Assembly: GCA_964369525.1 (NCBI GenBank)
Contig: CAYJEW010000015.1
Location: 1 to 46,932, forward strand
Direction: 5' to 3'
Length of the DNA stretch: 46,932 nucleotides
Origin: JAAYCI01 sp964369525
Lineage (GTDB): Bacteria; Bacillota; Clostridia; Oscillospirales; Ruminococcaceae
The notes below the pieces were generated by a model, which had not been told where the DNA came from, made no database searches, and saw nothing but the letters and a program-made list of their open reading frames with translations. Shown here in pieces: positions 15,705-23,436 of this stretch. Position 1 is the stretch's first letter. Each line of letters starts with the position of its first letter. Both the position numbers and the translations under genes were made by a program.

Positions 15705-16626
15705 TATAGTCAGGTTTGGCGATATCACCCTTGCCGAAGAGGTTGTGAAGATACAAGACCTCGGCCCCGCAGAGCCATTTAAGAAAAGTGCAAAGCGGAC
15801 GCAGGGGGATACGGCGTATGAGATTAAAGTGAAGTCGGCAAAGCATGAAGGTGCCGATGACGAAGAGGCAGAGGCAGAGCTTACCGCTGAGCAGGATTTT
15901 GAGGCGGAGGAGTTTGGCGAGGATAATCTGCACAATGAACAAGACGAGCAGGGCGAGCTAAACGAGCAAGATGACCTGCATGGCAGTGAGATATCGCAGG
16001 GTAAAAGCGAGCAACAGGGCGCTATGCAAGGCGCGGCCGAAGAGATAGTGCAAAGCGCGGTAGCAGAGGCTGCACGTATTTTGGAGCAGGCTGTGCGCGA
16101 AGCTGAACAGCAAAAGGCAGACATACTGGCCACGGTGGAGCAGGAGGCACAGCAGCTACGAGCGCAGGCCGAGCAAGAGGGCCGAGAGCAGGGCGCAGCG
16201 CAGATTGTGGATGACGTGAACGAGGCGTCGAAAGCAATACAAAATGCTATTGCCGATATGGAAGGCCAGCGAGCCGGCTTTGAGAGTGAGTATGAAGAAC
16301 AGCTAAAATGGATGGCCGTGGATGTTGCGTCGAAGGTGCTTGCAAAAAAGGTGGACGATAACGACGCAGAGATGGCCGAGATGGTAGAAAAAGCGGTGCA
16401 AAGTGTGAAAAGTGAGCCGTGGATTCGCATAGAGGTGGCGCAAGAGATGGTGCGGTTGATTGATAGGCTGCAGAGCGCATATGAAGGACGACCAAACATA
16501 GAGGTGAGCGCTATACCCGCACAAGCGGGCACGGTGCAGATAGAAACACCGTCGGGCATGGTGGATGCATCTTTGAATACACAACTTGCAAATTTGAAGG
16601 AATATTTACAACAAAATTCAAGATAA
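15697..16626 (+). CDS. fliH: FliH, flagellar export ATPase regulator
   Basis: Peripheral stalk-like protein that binds and regulates the ATPase FliI and carries it to the export gate. At 309 residues it is a little longer than usual. After a short start (NIVRFGDITLAEEVV) comes a strongly acidic, Glu/Gln-rich stretch (about 45-110), then a long Ala/Glu/Gln coiled coil with VEQEAQQLRAQAEQEGREQGA (about 145-170) and a V/F-ATPase-E-like C-terminal domain (VDVASKVLAKKVDDN). It opens with TTG at 15697, overlapping the fliG stop, behind AAAGGATGAGG. Confidence 0.88.
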   Translation: MPNIVRFGDITLAEEVVKIQDLGPAEPFKKSAKRTQGDTAYEIKVKSAKHEGADDEEAEAELTAEQDFEAEEFGEDNLHNEQDEQGELNEQDDLHGSEISQGKSEQQGAMQGAAEEIVQSAVAEAARILEQAVREAEQQKADILATVEQEAQQLRAQAEQEGREQGAAQIVDDVNEASKAIQNAIADMEGQRAGFESEYEEQLKWMAVDVASKVLAKKVDDNDAEMAEMVEKAVQSVKSEPWIRIEVAQEMVRLIDRLQSAYEGRPNIEVSAIPAQAGTVQIETPSGMVDASLNTQLANLKEYLQQNSR

Positions 16627-16650
16627 TACAAGCCTTGTTCATACATTTTA

Positions 16651-16659
16651 TGGTATAAT
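16651..16659 (+). promoter_or_regulatory. Extended -10 promoter candidate before fliI
   Basis: TGGTATAAT is a perfect extended -10 element (TGn-TATAAT) in the 97-bp fliH-fliI gap; no good -35 hexamer lies 16-18 bp upstream, which extended -10 promoters can do without. Confidence 0.4.
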
Positions 16660-16723
16660 AATGTGTTGGCAAATATAGCATAGGGTTTGAGTATTTTAGA
16701 CAAAAATTGGGGAGGCGGCGCAG

Positions 16724-18028
16724 TTGAACCGTACGGCATTTGCACAGATGCTTAATGCAGGCGATTTGTGCACCCGTATGGGGAAAATTGATAAGATTGT
16801 TGGCATGACAATGGAGGCCACAGGCCCTGCTAGCAATATTGGAGATGTGTGCCGAATAACCCTTTCGGACGGGCGGCAGATACATGCCGAGGTTGTGGGA
16901 TTTAAAGAGAGCAAAGTACTTTTGATGCCGTACGAAGATACCGAGGGCATAGGTTTTGGCTCTACCGTTGTGAACACCGGACACAAGCTGAGAATTAGTG
17001 TGAGCGACGAGCTTATTGGCCGCACGATAGACGCACTGGGACGCCCTATAGACGGCGGGCCGCCGATACCCGACAAAGGCATTTACTACAATGTTGCGGG
17101 CGAAGCGTCCAACCCGATGGAGCGCCCACGCATAGATACACCTATACAGATGGGCATAAAAGCTATAGACGGTTTTATGACCATAGGAAAAGGCCAGAGG
17201 ATGGGGATTTTTGCCGGCTCGGGCGTGGGCAAGAGCACGCTGATGGGTATGCTGGCACGCAACGTAAAGGCCGACGTAAACGTGATTGCGCTGGTGGGAG
17301 AACGTGGACGTGAGGTTGTGGAGTTTCTAGAGCGGGATTTGGGTGAAGAGGGTAAGGCGCGCAGTGTTGTAGTGTGTGCCACATCGGACCAGCCGGCAAT
17401 GCTTCGCAATAAATGTGCGATGAGCGCCACCGCAGTGGCCGAGTACTTTAGGGATCAGGGCAAAGATGTGCTACTTATGATGGACTCGGTAACACGTTTT
17501 TGTATGGCGCAGCGTGACATAGGCCTTGCGATAGGCGAGCCGCCGGTGGCCAGAGGATATACGCCGTCCATCTATTCCACACTGCCAAAGTTGCTTGAGC
17601 GCAGCGGAAACTTTACCAAGGGTTCTATCACCGGCATATACACAGTGCTGGTAGAGGGCGACGACATGAACGAGCCTATATCTGATACGGTGCGTAGTAT
17701 TATTGACGGGCATGTAATGCTAAGCAGGAAGATTGCTCAGAAAAATCACTACCCGCCAATTGATGTGCTTTCGAGCATCAGCCGTTTGATGAATGACATT
17801 GCCATGCCGGAGCACAAGCAGGCCGCAGGCCGTATGCGAAACCTGATGGCAACGTATGATGCAAATGTGGATTTGATATCGATAGGGGCGTACAAAAGTG
17901 GCACAAACCCTGTGCTGGACGATGCAATTGCCCATATTGACAGCATAAATGCACTGCTGAAACAGCAGGTAGAGGAAAAGTTTACATACGAGCAGACGGT
18001 TGAGCTGATGATACAAACCTCAAAGTAA
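16724..18028 (+). CDS. fliI: FliI, flagellum-specific export ATPase
   Basis: Hexameric F1-beta-like ATPase that energises unfolding and delivery of export substrates. The Walker A motif GSGVGKST is at residues 165-172, Walker B VLLMMDSVTRF about 248-258, with the catalytic Glu in LVGERGREVVEFLE (about 190-203) and the T3SS signature DEPISDTVRSI-like NEPISDTVRSIIDGH. The length (434) is standard. It starts with TTG behind GGGGAGG; no nearer ATG fits. Followed 12 bp later by fliJ. Confidence 0.96.
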   Translation: MNRTAFAQMLNAGDLCTRMGKIDKIVGMTMEATGPASNIGDVCRITLSDGRQIHAEVVGFKESKVLLMPYEDTEGIGFGSTVVNTGHKLRISVSDELIGRTIDALGRPIDGGPPIPDKGIYYNVAGEASNPMERPRIDTPIQMGIKAIDGFMTIGKGQRMGIFAGSGVGKSTLMGMLARNVKADVNVIALVGERGREVVEFLERDLGEEGKARSVVVCATSDQPAMLRNKCAMSATAVAEYFRDQGKDVLLMMDSVTRFCMAQRDIGLAIGEPPVARGYTPSIYSTLPKLLERSGNFTKGSITGIYTVLVEGDDMNEPISDTVRSIIDGHVMLSRKIAQKNHYPPIDVLSSISRLMNDIAMPEHKQAAGRMRNLMATYDANVDLISIGAYKSGTNPVLDDAIAHIDSINALLKQQVEEKFTYEQTVELMIQTSK

Positions 18029-18040
18029 GGCGGATAGTGA

Positions 18041-18523
18041 ATGAAAAAATTTGCCTTTACGCTGGAGCGTATGCTTGGTTTTAAGCGAACGATGTATGAA
18101 AAAGAGCGCAGCATGTTGGCGCAGCTTAGGGCAGAGCAAGCCGCGCTACAACAGCGCAGGGATGACACCGAAAACCAGATGCTACAGCTGGATGCAGAAT
18201 TTCGGCACAAAGCGGCAACCGAAGGTGTTAGCATAGATGAGGTAACCCGTGTATCGTTTCATCGCGATAACTCCGACAAGGTGATAAAACAGTTTGATAT
18301 AGACATTGCCAAGATGGAAGTGGCTATTGCAAAGCAGCTGGAGATAGTTGTAGCGCTTGATAAAGAGGTGAAAAGCCTTGAAAAGCTACGAGAACAGCAG
18401 TGGGAAGAGTATCAAGCGCAGGCGGCTAGGGAGGAAACCGAGAGGATTTTAGAGCTGGTGAGCCGCAATTTTGTGGACGAGCAGATGGCTGCCGCTGAAG
18501 AACAGCGGGTGGCGCGGGGTTAA
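18041..18523 (+). CDS. fliJ: FliJ, export chaperone/ATPase stalk
   Basis: A 160-residue coiled-coil protein. FliJ sits in the FliI ring like the gamma subunit of F1 and engages FlhA. The opening KKFAFTLERMLGFKRTMYEKERSMLAQLRAEQ is the family motif (FxLexlLxlrexxExxa), and the remainder is heptad-patterned throughout (IDIAKMEVAIAKQLEIVVALDKEVKSLEKLREQQWEEY). Position between fliI and fliK matches B. subtilis. Confidence 0.9.
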   Translation: MKKFAFTLERMLGFKRTMYEKERSMLAQLRAEQAALQQRRDDTENQMLQLDAEFRHKAATEGVSIDEVTRVSFHRDNSDKVIKQFDIDIAKMEVAIAKQLEIVVALDKEVKSLEKLREQQWEEYQAQAAREETERILELVSRNFVDEQMAAAEEQRVARG

Positions 18524-18614
18524 AACCGATACAAAACTTTTTAGCGGCACTTGACGCAAAAAAGTTTGTATATATAGGGCGAGCAGCCCAACTACTTGAA
18601 AGGAGGTGAGAGAG

Positions 18615-19997
18615 ATGGATATGGCTACCATGGTTATGGTGGCAAATACTATGCCGATGCAAGGTGCTAGCGGCGGGATATCGCAGCCAAGGCAACTATC
18701 GGGTGATCAGACGGGTTTTGCGCAGATATTGGGCGGGCTTGTTGGTGAAAACGGTAGCGCTACGGCAAGCTTTGAAAGCCTGTTTGGGCTTACAGCGCAG
18801 GGTGGATTACCTGAGGTGCCTTTAAGTTTATCGGGAATGTCGGCGGAAGATTTAGAAGCGCTACAGACAGGGCAGATACCTCAAGAGATTTTACAGCTAC
18901 TGCAAGGTTTGTATCAAGGTGACGCCGAAGTACTACAGCTTGACACAGGGCAAGGCTTGGAACAGCTGATGCAGAGCCTGCAAGAGATTATGGAGCAAAA
19001 TGGCGGGCAGATGGCAGGGCAAGAAGCACTGGCAATGCTTGTAGCACAGATGCAGCAGAGCATGCCTTCATTGGCGCAGCAAGCCACAGCGCAGCAGGCA
19101 GATGGCACTACCATACAGCAAGCTATGCCACAAACACTGTTGGCAGCAGCCCTTATGGATGCAAATGCAAGCACGGTGCAAAACAAAGCGAACGCAGAGC
19201 CGCAAACACAGATGCAAACGCCGGTGGCAACACAGCAAGCAGAGCCGATGCTACAGGTTTTATCGCAGCAGCAGGCCACGCAAACATCTACAGATAGCAC
19301 GGCGATGTTTGGTCAGGGCGAGCAGGTGGATGTGCAGCAAGCGCAGCAACCGGCCGCAACCAGTTTTGATGCAGCGGTGCGTATGGCAAAGCAACAGATG
19401 GCAGCAGATGGCGAGCAACCGCAAACGCTAGACAAGCTAAAAGGCGAGCAGCCGCTAAAGCTAGACGTGGACGCATTGCAGCAAAAGGTGGACGCAGGAC
19501 AGTATCTGCAAAACACCGCGCTGGCCGCAAACATTCAAACAGCGCAGGCCGCAGAGGCAGTAGAGCTACCGCCACAGGTGCAGTTGCTACAACAGGTTGA
19601 GATGGCGATGGCCGAAGGGCAAAGCCAGCTAACACTGACGCTGACACCCGAAAGCCTAGGCGAGGTTACAATTCAGCTGGCAAAAGCAGGCGATGGAATG
19701 GTGCTGAACATTATAACGCAAAACCCCGAGACCCAAAGCTTGCTGGCAGCCCAGGTAGACATGCTTCAGGAAAACCTGAAAGGCATGAAGGTAGAGGTAC
19801 AGGCGGTGCTTACACAGCAGCAGCATGAGATGTTGTCGCAACAGCAGGCCGACGCACATGCAAGGCAAAGCCAAAACCGAGAGACCATGCAAGGCGCCGC
19901 GTATTATGGCGACGAGCCGCTTTCGGCAGAGTATTCAGCAGAGTGGCCAATTGTGCAGATGATGGCACCAAGCACTATGCTAAACGCATATGTGTAA
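18615..19997 (+). CDS. fliK: FliK, hook-length control protein
   Basis: Secreted molecular ruler; its C-terminal domain signals FlhB to switch substrate class once the hook is finished. The 460-residue protein is very rich in Gln, Ala and Met up to about residue 330, as FliK rulers often are. The C-terminal globular domain follows: SQLTLTLTPESLGEVTIQLAKAGDGMVLNIITQNPE...LLAAQVDMLQENLKGM (about 345-400), the Flg_hook/FliK-C signature LxPxxLGxVxVxL. Start ATG 18615, 8 bp after AGGAGG. Its partner FlhB carries a premature stop in the domain FliK acts on (see finding). Confidence 0.92.
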   Translation: MDMATMVMVANTMPMQGASGGISQPRQLSGDQTGFAQILGGLVGENGSATASFESLFGLTAQGGLPEVPLSLSGMSAEDLEALQTGQIPQEILQLLQGLYQGDAEVLQLDTGQGLEQLMQSLQEIMEQNGGQMAGQEALAMLVAQMQQSMPSLAQQATAQQADGTTIQQAMPQTLLAAALMDANASTVQNKANAEPQTQMQTPVATQQAEPMLQVLSQQQATQTSTDSTAMFGQGEQVDVQQAQQPAATSFDAAVRMAKQQMAADGEQPQTLDKLKGEQPLKLDVDALQQKVDAGQYLQNTALAANIQTAQAAEAVELPPQVQLLQQVEMAMAEGQSQLTLTLTPESLGEVTIQLAKAGDGMVLNIITQNPETQSLLAAQVDMLQENLKGMKVEVQAVLTQQQHEMLSQQQADAHARQSQNRETMQGAAYYGDEPLSAEYSAEWPIVQMMAPSTMLNAYV

Positions 19998-20036
19998 TAG
20001 CAAAACTAAAATTTTAAAGAAAGGAGGACAACACAG

Positions 20037-20798
20037 ATGAGCGTACGTATAACAGATGATGGTTCAACCATCTACAATGGCCTTACGGTTGAAACCCCAT
20101 ACGGTTCAGAGCAGGACCAAGCAATACAGGTGGAAGACTTTTTGCAACTGATGATTGCACAGCTTAGCAACCAAGACTTTATGGAGCCGGTGGACGATAG
20201 CCAGTATATGGCGCAGCTTGCACAGTTTGCTTCGATGGAATCTATGCAAGAGCTAAGCCACTACTCGCAGATAAACTATGTAAGCAGCCTTGTGGGTAAA
20301 ACGGTAACGGTAGCATCACTGGGTTTGGGAGCTGAGGTAAACAGCGAGGTTGGTGTTGTATCCGGCGTAAACTTGAGCGGCGAGGAGCACACCGTTACGG
20401 TGAACGGCAAAACCTATACGCTAAGCCAGATTATGAGTATTGATAATGGCAGCACCGCCGTGGAAAGAAGCGAGCTTGAGAACGCAGAAAACATAGCTCT
20501 TGTGCTTCAAGATGTTGGCAATGACAGCATATCGCTAAGATGGACGCCGCCGGTTGCCGACGAAGATGCCGCAAGCGAACTTCGCTATGATGTGTACTAC
20601 ACAACCGATGGCTCGCTAGACTTCTCTACACTTTCCGGTGTGAAGCAGGGCGTTTTGGCAGGCGAGGCTATGTCGGAAACCGAGATTTTGCTAGAAGGGC
20701 TGGAAAGCGGAAAAACCCACTTTATCAACGTGGTTGTTACCAATCAAAACGGCGACCAAGCCATATACCAGCAAAGCCATGCCGTAACAACCGGCTAG
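20037..20798 (+). CDS. flgD: FlgD, hook cap protein with C-terminal fibronectin type III domain
   Basis: Scaffold cap for hook polymerisation, exported by the type III system. The N-terminus has the FlgD signature VEDFLQLMIAQLSNQDFMEPVDDSQYMAQLAQFASMESMQEL (about residues 28-70), and the SLVGKTVTV...VVSGVNLSG...TYTLSQIMSI beta domain is at about 80-142. Residues about 150-253 form a fibronectin type III domain: LRWTPP, YDVYYTTDG and HFINVVVTNQNGDQA are its hallmark Trp, Tyr and last-strand residues. B. subtilis FlgD is only about 140 residues and lacks it. ATG 20037 behind AAAGGAGG. Confidence 0.93.
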   Translation: MSVRITDDGSTIYNGLTVETPYGSEQDQAIQVEDFLQLMIAQLSNQDFMEPVDDSQYMAQLAQFASMESMQELSHYSQINYVSSLVGKTVTVASLGLGAEVNSEVGVVSGVNLSGEEHTVTVNGKTYTLSQIMSIDNGSTAVERSELENAENIALVLQDVGNDSISLRWTPPVADEDAASELRYDVYYTTDGSLDFSTLSGVKQGVLAGEAMSETEILLEGLESGKTHFINVVVTNQNGDQAIYQQSHAVTTG

Positions 20799-20837
20799 CA
20801 GGTGAGCGCTTAAGAAGAACGTTTGTAAAAATAATTC

Positions 20838-20854
20838 TTAGGTGGCACACCTAA
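20838..20854 (+). other. Short hairpin between flgD and the TIGR02530-type gene
   Basis: TTAGGTG-GCA-CACCTAA, a 7-bp stem with a 3-nt loop, no T-run. Possible mRNA processing or stabilising structure. Confidence 0.4.
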
Positions 20855-20878
20855 AAGCTAACAGGGAGGTTAGGCATA

Positions 20879-21280
20879 GTGGCTATTATCAACCCAAACC
20901 AGCTTCCGCGTACAATAGTAACCGGCACACCATCAACCACAGCCACAAAAGCCGGAACAACACAGCAGGGCCAAAAGCCCGAGGGACCTTCGTTTCTTAG
21001 TGTGTTGCAGCAGCAACTGGAAGCAGGAAGCAGTACAGCATTTTCTAAGCACGCTGTCTCAAGAGTGATGGAGCGGGATATAGATGTGTCGCCGCAAAAC
21101 CTGGAGCGTTTGAACCAGGGTATGCAGCTGGCCCAACAAAAAGGCTTAAAAGACGCACTTATTCTTATCGACTCAGATGCCTATATCGTGAACGCCGCAG
21201 CCGGCAAGGTTGTTACGGTGGACGGGCAGGCAGAAAAAGGCAGTGTATTCACAAATATTGATGGTACCGTCATCGCTTAA
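20879..21280 (+). CDS. Flagellar operon protein, TIGR02530 type
   Basis: A 133-residue protein found between flgD and flgE in many Bacillota. The N-terminal third is Thr/Gln/Pro-rich and disordered; the conserved part is SKHAVSRVMERDIDVSPQNLERLNQGMQLAQQKGLKDALILIDSDAYIVNAAAGKVVTV near residues 57-115. The molecular role is not established; synteny suggests hook assembly, perhaps as an export substrate or chaperone. Starts with GTG, 9 bp after GGGAGG. Confidence 0.8.
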   Translation: MAIINPNQLPRTIVTGTPSTTATKAGTTQQGQKPEGPSFLSVLQQQLEAGSSTAFSKHAVSRVMERDIDVSPQNLERLNQGMQLAQQKGLKDALILIDSDAYIVNAAAGKVVTVDGQAEKGSVFTNIDGTVIA

Positions 21281-21290
21281 GCTGGCCCTA

Positions 21291-21380
21291 TTGCAGGAAG
21301 CTTAGGAACCCCAACTGACTGAAGGGTTCCCGATGAATCCAAGGGGGCATTTTCTTTATCCGCCCCTAGACTTTCTGTGA
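21291..21380 (+). promoter_or_regulatory. Putative structured RNA (three-way junction) upstream of flgE
   Basis: Three helices can form together. A closing stem pairs TTGCAGGAAG (21291-21300) with CTTTCTGTGA (21371-21380), 10 bp including three G-U pairs. Inside it are hairpin GGAACCC/GGGTTCC (21305-21311 with 21324-21330) and hairpin GGGGGC/GCCCCT (21343-21348 with 21362-21367). No T-run follows. I do not recognise it as a known riboswitch class. It lies 55 bp before the flgE start. Confidence 0.45.
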
Positions 21381-21436
21381 CGGTATCAATTCAATCATCT
21401 TTTATAAGCGTTTCTTAAAAAGAAGGAGAATTGATT

Positions 21437-23128
21437 ATGGTACGTTCAATGTATTCAGGCGTTAGTGGCCTTATGAGCCACCAAACCCGTATGGACACTA
21501 TTGGTAATAATATTGCCAACGTAAACACCTACGGTTTTAAGTCCGGCCGCACAACCTTCCGCGATATTTACTACCAAACAATGACATCGGCTTCGGCTCC
21601 AACAGCGGCAGGTGGCGGCGTTAACCCCTCTTCGGTTGGTTACGGCGCACAGGTGGGTAGCGTAGATCTTATGATGAGCCGCTCTACCTTCACCATGACC
21701 TCCCAAACCATGGACCTTGCGATTGACGGCGAGGGTTTTTTCCAAGTTCAGGACGCAGCCGGCAACACTTACTACACTCGTGCAGGCATGCTAAACTTTG
21801 ATGCCGCAGGCAACCTTGTGGACATGCAAGGTAACTATGTACTTGGTGTAAACGGCGACCCAACAGGCCGCCTGCCATCGTCTGAGCGTATTTCGGTAAC
21901 ACTGCCTGTTGTAAACCCGGCCGCCTCGATTGTTTCGCAAGCGGTGAACGGCCAAGAGTTTACACTAAGCACCACCAATGCGACCACCGATGGTAACCTT
22001 AATGTAAGCTTTACCACCGATAACAGCCTGCCAGATGATGCTGTTGAAGCGTCGATATCTTCTACCGGCATTATAATTAAGATGCACCCTGATAACAGCT
22101 ACACCAACTTTGCCGACCTAAACACAGCTATCAACAACGCAATTACAACGGCAAACAATAACACAGAGCATCCCGCAGGCACATTCTCGCTATCTTACAC
22201 CGGCACCGGCACCGACCCATTTGCCGCAGGCCCGCTAACCGCGTCGCAGATTACATCTACCAACTACGACATAGACCTTGGCACAGCATCATTTGCCCCG
22301 GGCAACAGCTTCTTTGGCGGTATGTACCCCACAGATGTTAGCAACGGCTTTACCGGCACAGGCGCTATTGGCGACTTTACCGCAACATACGCCGCAGCGG
22401 CACCGCCCGCCACACCGTACGCATCGTGGACAACCACATTGGACGTTGGCGGTGTTACCTACGAGGGTGTTATCGATGAGACTCGTACATCCAGCGGTGA
22501 GTTTTACATGTACAACACTACACCCGGTGCAAGCCCTGATGACTACATTGTTATGCGCCGCCCGTCGTTTAACGACATTGTGGACGCGTGGAATGCTGAA
22601 AAAGGCAACACCCCTCCAACTGCGCCAGACCCAGCAAACCCATTCAACACCATTACCGCAGCGCAACACGGCGCAACCGACGCCACACCTTCGGAAGCCA
22701 GCCGCAACCTTGGCATCTCTGGCACAACATTTGCACTGCGCGGCGGCACAGAAGGCGGCCCGCAAACCATTGCTGATATGACAGGCATTAGCATTGCTCC
22801 TAACGGCATTATTACCGGTTGGGACAGCGTGGGCACAGAGATTACTATTGGCCGTATAGACCTTGTAACCTTTGCAAACCCGGCAGGCCTTAACCAAGCA
22901 GGTTCGTCTAACTACACAGTATCGGCCAACTCGGGTGACCCAATAGTTAACCAGCCCGGTGCAGGCGGTGCAGGCCAGTTGGTTGGCGGCTCGCTGGAGC
23001 TGTCGAACGTAGACCTTTCGCGTGAGTTTTCCGACATGATTACCACCCAGCGTGGATATCAGGCAAACAGCCGTATCATTACCGTATCGGATACCATGCT
23101 GGAAGAGCTGATTAACCTAAAACGATAA
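21437..23128 (+). CDS. flgE: FlgE, flagellar hook protein
   Basis: Polymerises into the universal-joint hook. N-terminus MVRSMYSGVSGLMSHQTRMD followed by TIGNNIANVNTYGFKSGR (the flg_bb_rod motif), then MDLAIDGEGFFQV; C-terminus VDLSREFSDMITTQRGYQANSRIITVSDTMLEELINLKR, fully canonical. At 563 residues it exceeds B. subtilis FlgE (264) because of a variable, Thr/Ala/Pro-rich insert at about 155-510. TTG 21431 is in frame, but AAGGAG spacing fits ATG 21437. The codon use of the insert is more C-ending than in neighbouring genes, consistent with high expression. Confidence 0.95.
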   Translation: MVRSMYSGVSGLMSHQTRMDTIGNNIANVNTYGFKSGRTTFRDIYYQTMTSASAPTAAGGGVNPSSVGYGAQVGSVDLMMSRSTFTMTSQTMDLAIDGEGFFQVQDAAGNTYYTRAGMLNFDAAGNLVDMQGNYVLGVNGDPTGRLPSSERISVTLPVVNPAASIVSQAVNGQEFTLSTTNATTDGNLNVSFTTDNSLPDDAVEASISSTGIIIKMHPDNSYTNFADLNTAINNAITTANNNTEHPAGTFSLSYTGTGTDPFAAGPLTASQITSTNYDIDLGTASFAPGNSFFGGMYPTDVSNGFTGTGAIGDFTATYAAAAPPATPYASWTTTLDVGGVTYEGVIDETRTSSGEFYMYNTTPGASPDDYIVMRRPSFNDIVDAWNAEKGNTPPTAPDPANPFNTITAAQHGATDATPSEASRNLGISGTTFALRGGTEGGPQTIADMTGISIAPNGIITGWDSVGTEITIGRIDLVTFANPAGLNQAGSSNYTVSANSGDPIVNQPGAGGAGQLVGGSLELSNVDLSREFSDMITTQRGYQANSRIITVSDTMLEELINLKR

Positions 23129-23137
23129 ACGTTTAGC

Positions 23138-23209
23138 GCGGTGGCAGGCTTTGCCTGCTGCCGCGGGCAAAGCAAGCAGGTATAGTGCTTGTTTTGCCCG
23201 CAGCAGCAG
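23138..23209 (+). other. Two competing strong hairpins between flgE and flbD
   Basis: Hairpin A: GCGG-tg-GCAGGC-ttt-GCCTGC-tg-CCGC (23138-23164). Hairpin B: 23155-23209, a 23-bp stem in which CTGCTGC, GCGGGC, AAAG and CAAGCA on the left pair with TGCTTG, TTTT, GCCCGC and GCAGCAG on the right, one C/A mismatch, 7-nt loop. They share 23155-23164, so only one can fully form. There is no T-run; the flbD ribosome site follows within 10 bp. Confidence 0.6.
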
Positions 23210-23229
23210 AGTGGAAAAGGAGGAAGTGT

Positions 23230-23436
23230 GTGATAACGCTAAAGCGATTGAACGACACCGAATTTGTGCTTAACTGCGAACTTATTGAGACAATTCAAGA
23301 AAACCCCGACACCACCATACGGCTTACCGATGGGAAGGTATATATTGTAAAACAAACGATGCACGAGGTAGTGCAGGCAACCATAGCGTATAAGCGCAGC
23401 CTGTTTGACAACCTGCTTAGGAGGGATGGCACTTGA
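23230..23436 (+). CDS. flbD: FlbD-family flagellar protein
   Basis: A 68-residue protein of the Gram-positive/spirochaete FlbD family (SwrD in B. subtilis, where it raises stator power). The family motif is clear: ITLKRLNDTEFVLNCELIETIQENPDTTIRLTDGKVYIVKQTMHEV. I start at GTG 23230, just behind AAAGGAGGAAG; longer in-frame starts would add an unconserved tail. Its stop overlaps the motA start, fitting a role with the stator. Confidence 0.92.
   Translation: MITLKRLNDTEFVLNCELIETIQENPDTTIRLTDGKVYIVKQTMHEVVQATIAYKRSLFDNLLRRDGT

Noticed and set aside
15234..16745. A 503-codon open frame on the minus strand opposite fliG/fliH
   Set aside because: It is low-complexity Ser/Cys/Ala translation of the reverse of a coiled-coil Glu/Gln/Ala gene, without a ribosome site or family motif.
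22289..22897. A 202-codon minus-strand open frame and a 167-codon plus frame inside flgE
   Set aside because: Shadows of the flgE variable insert; His/Cys/Val-rich, no ribosome site or homology.
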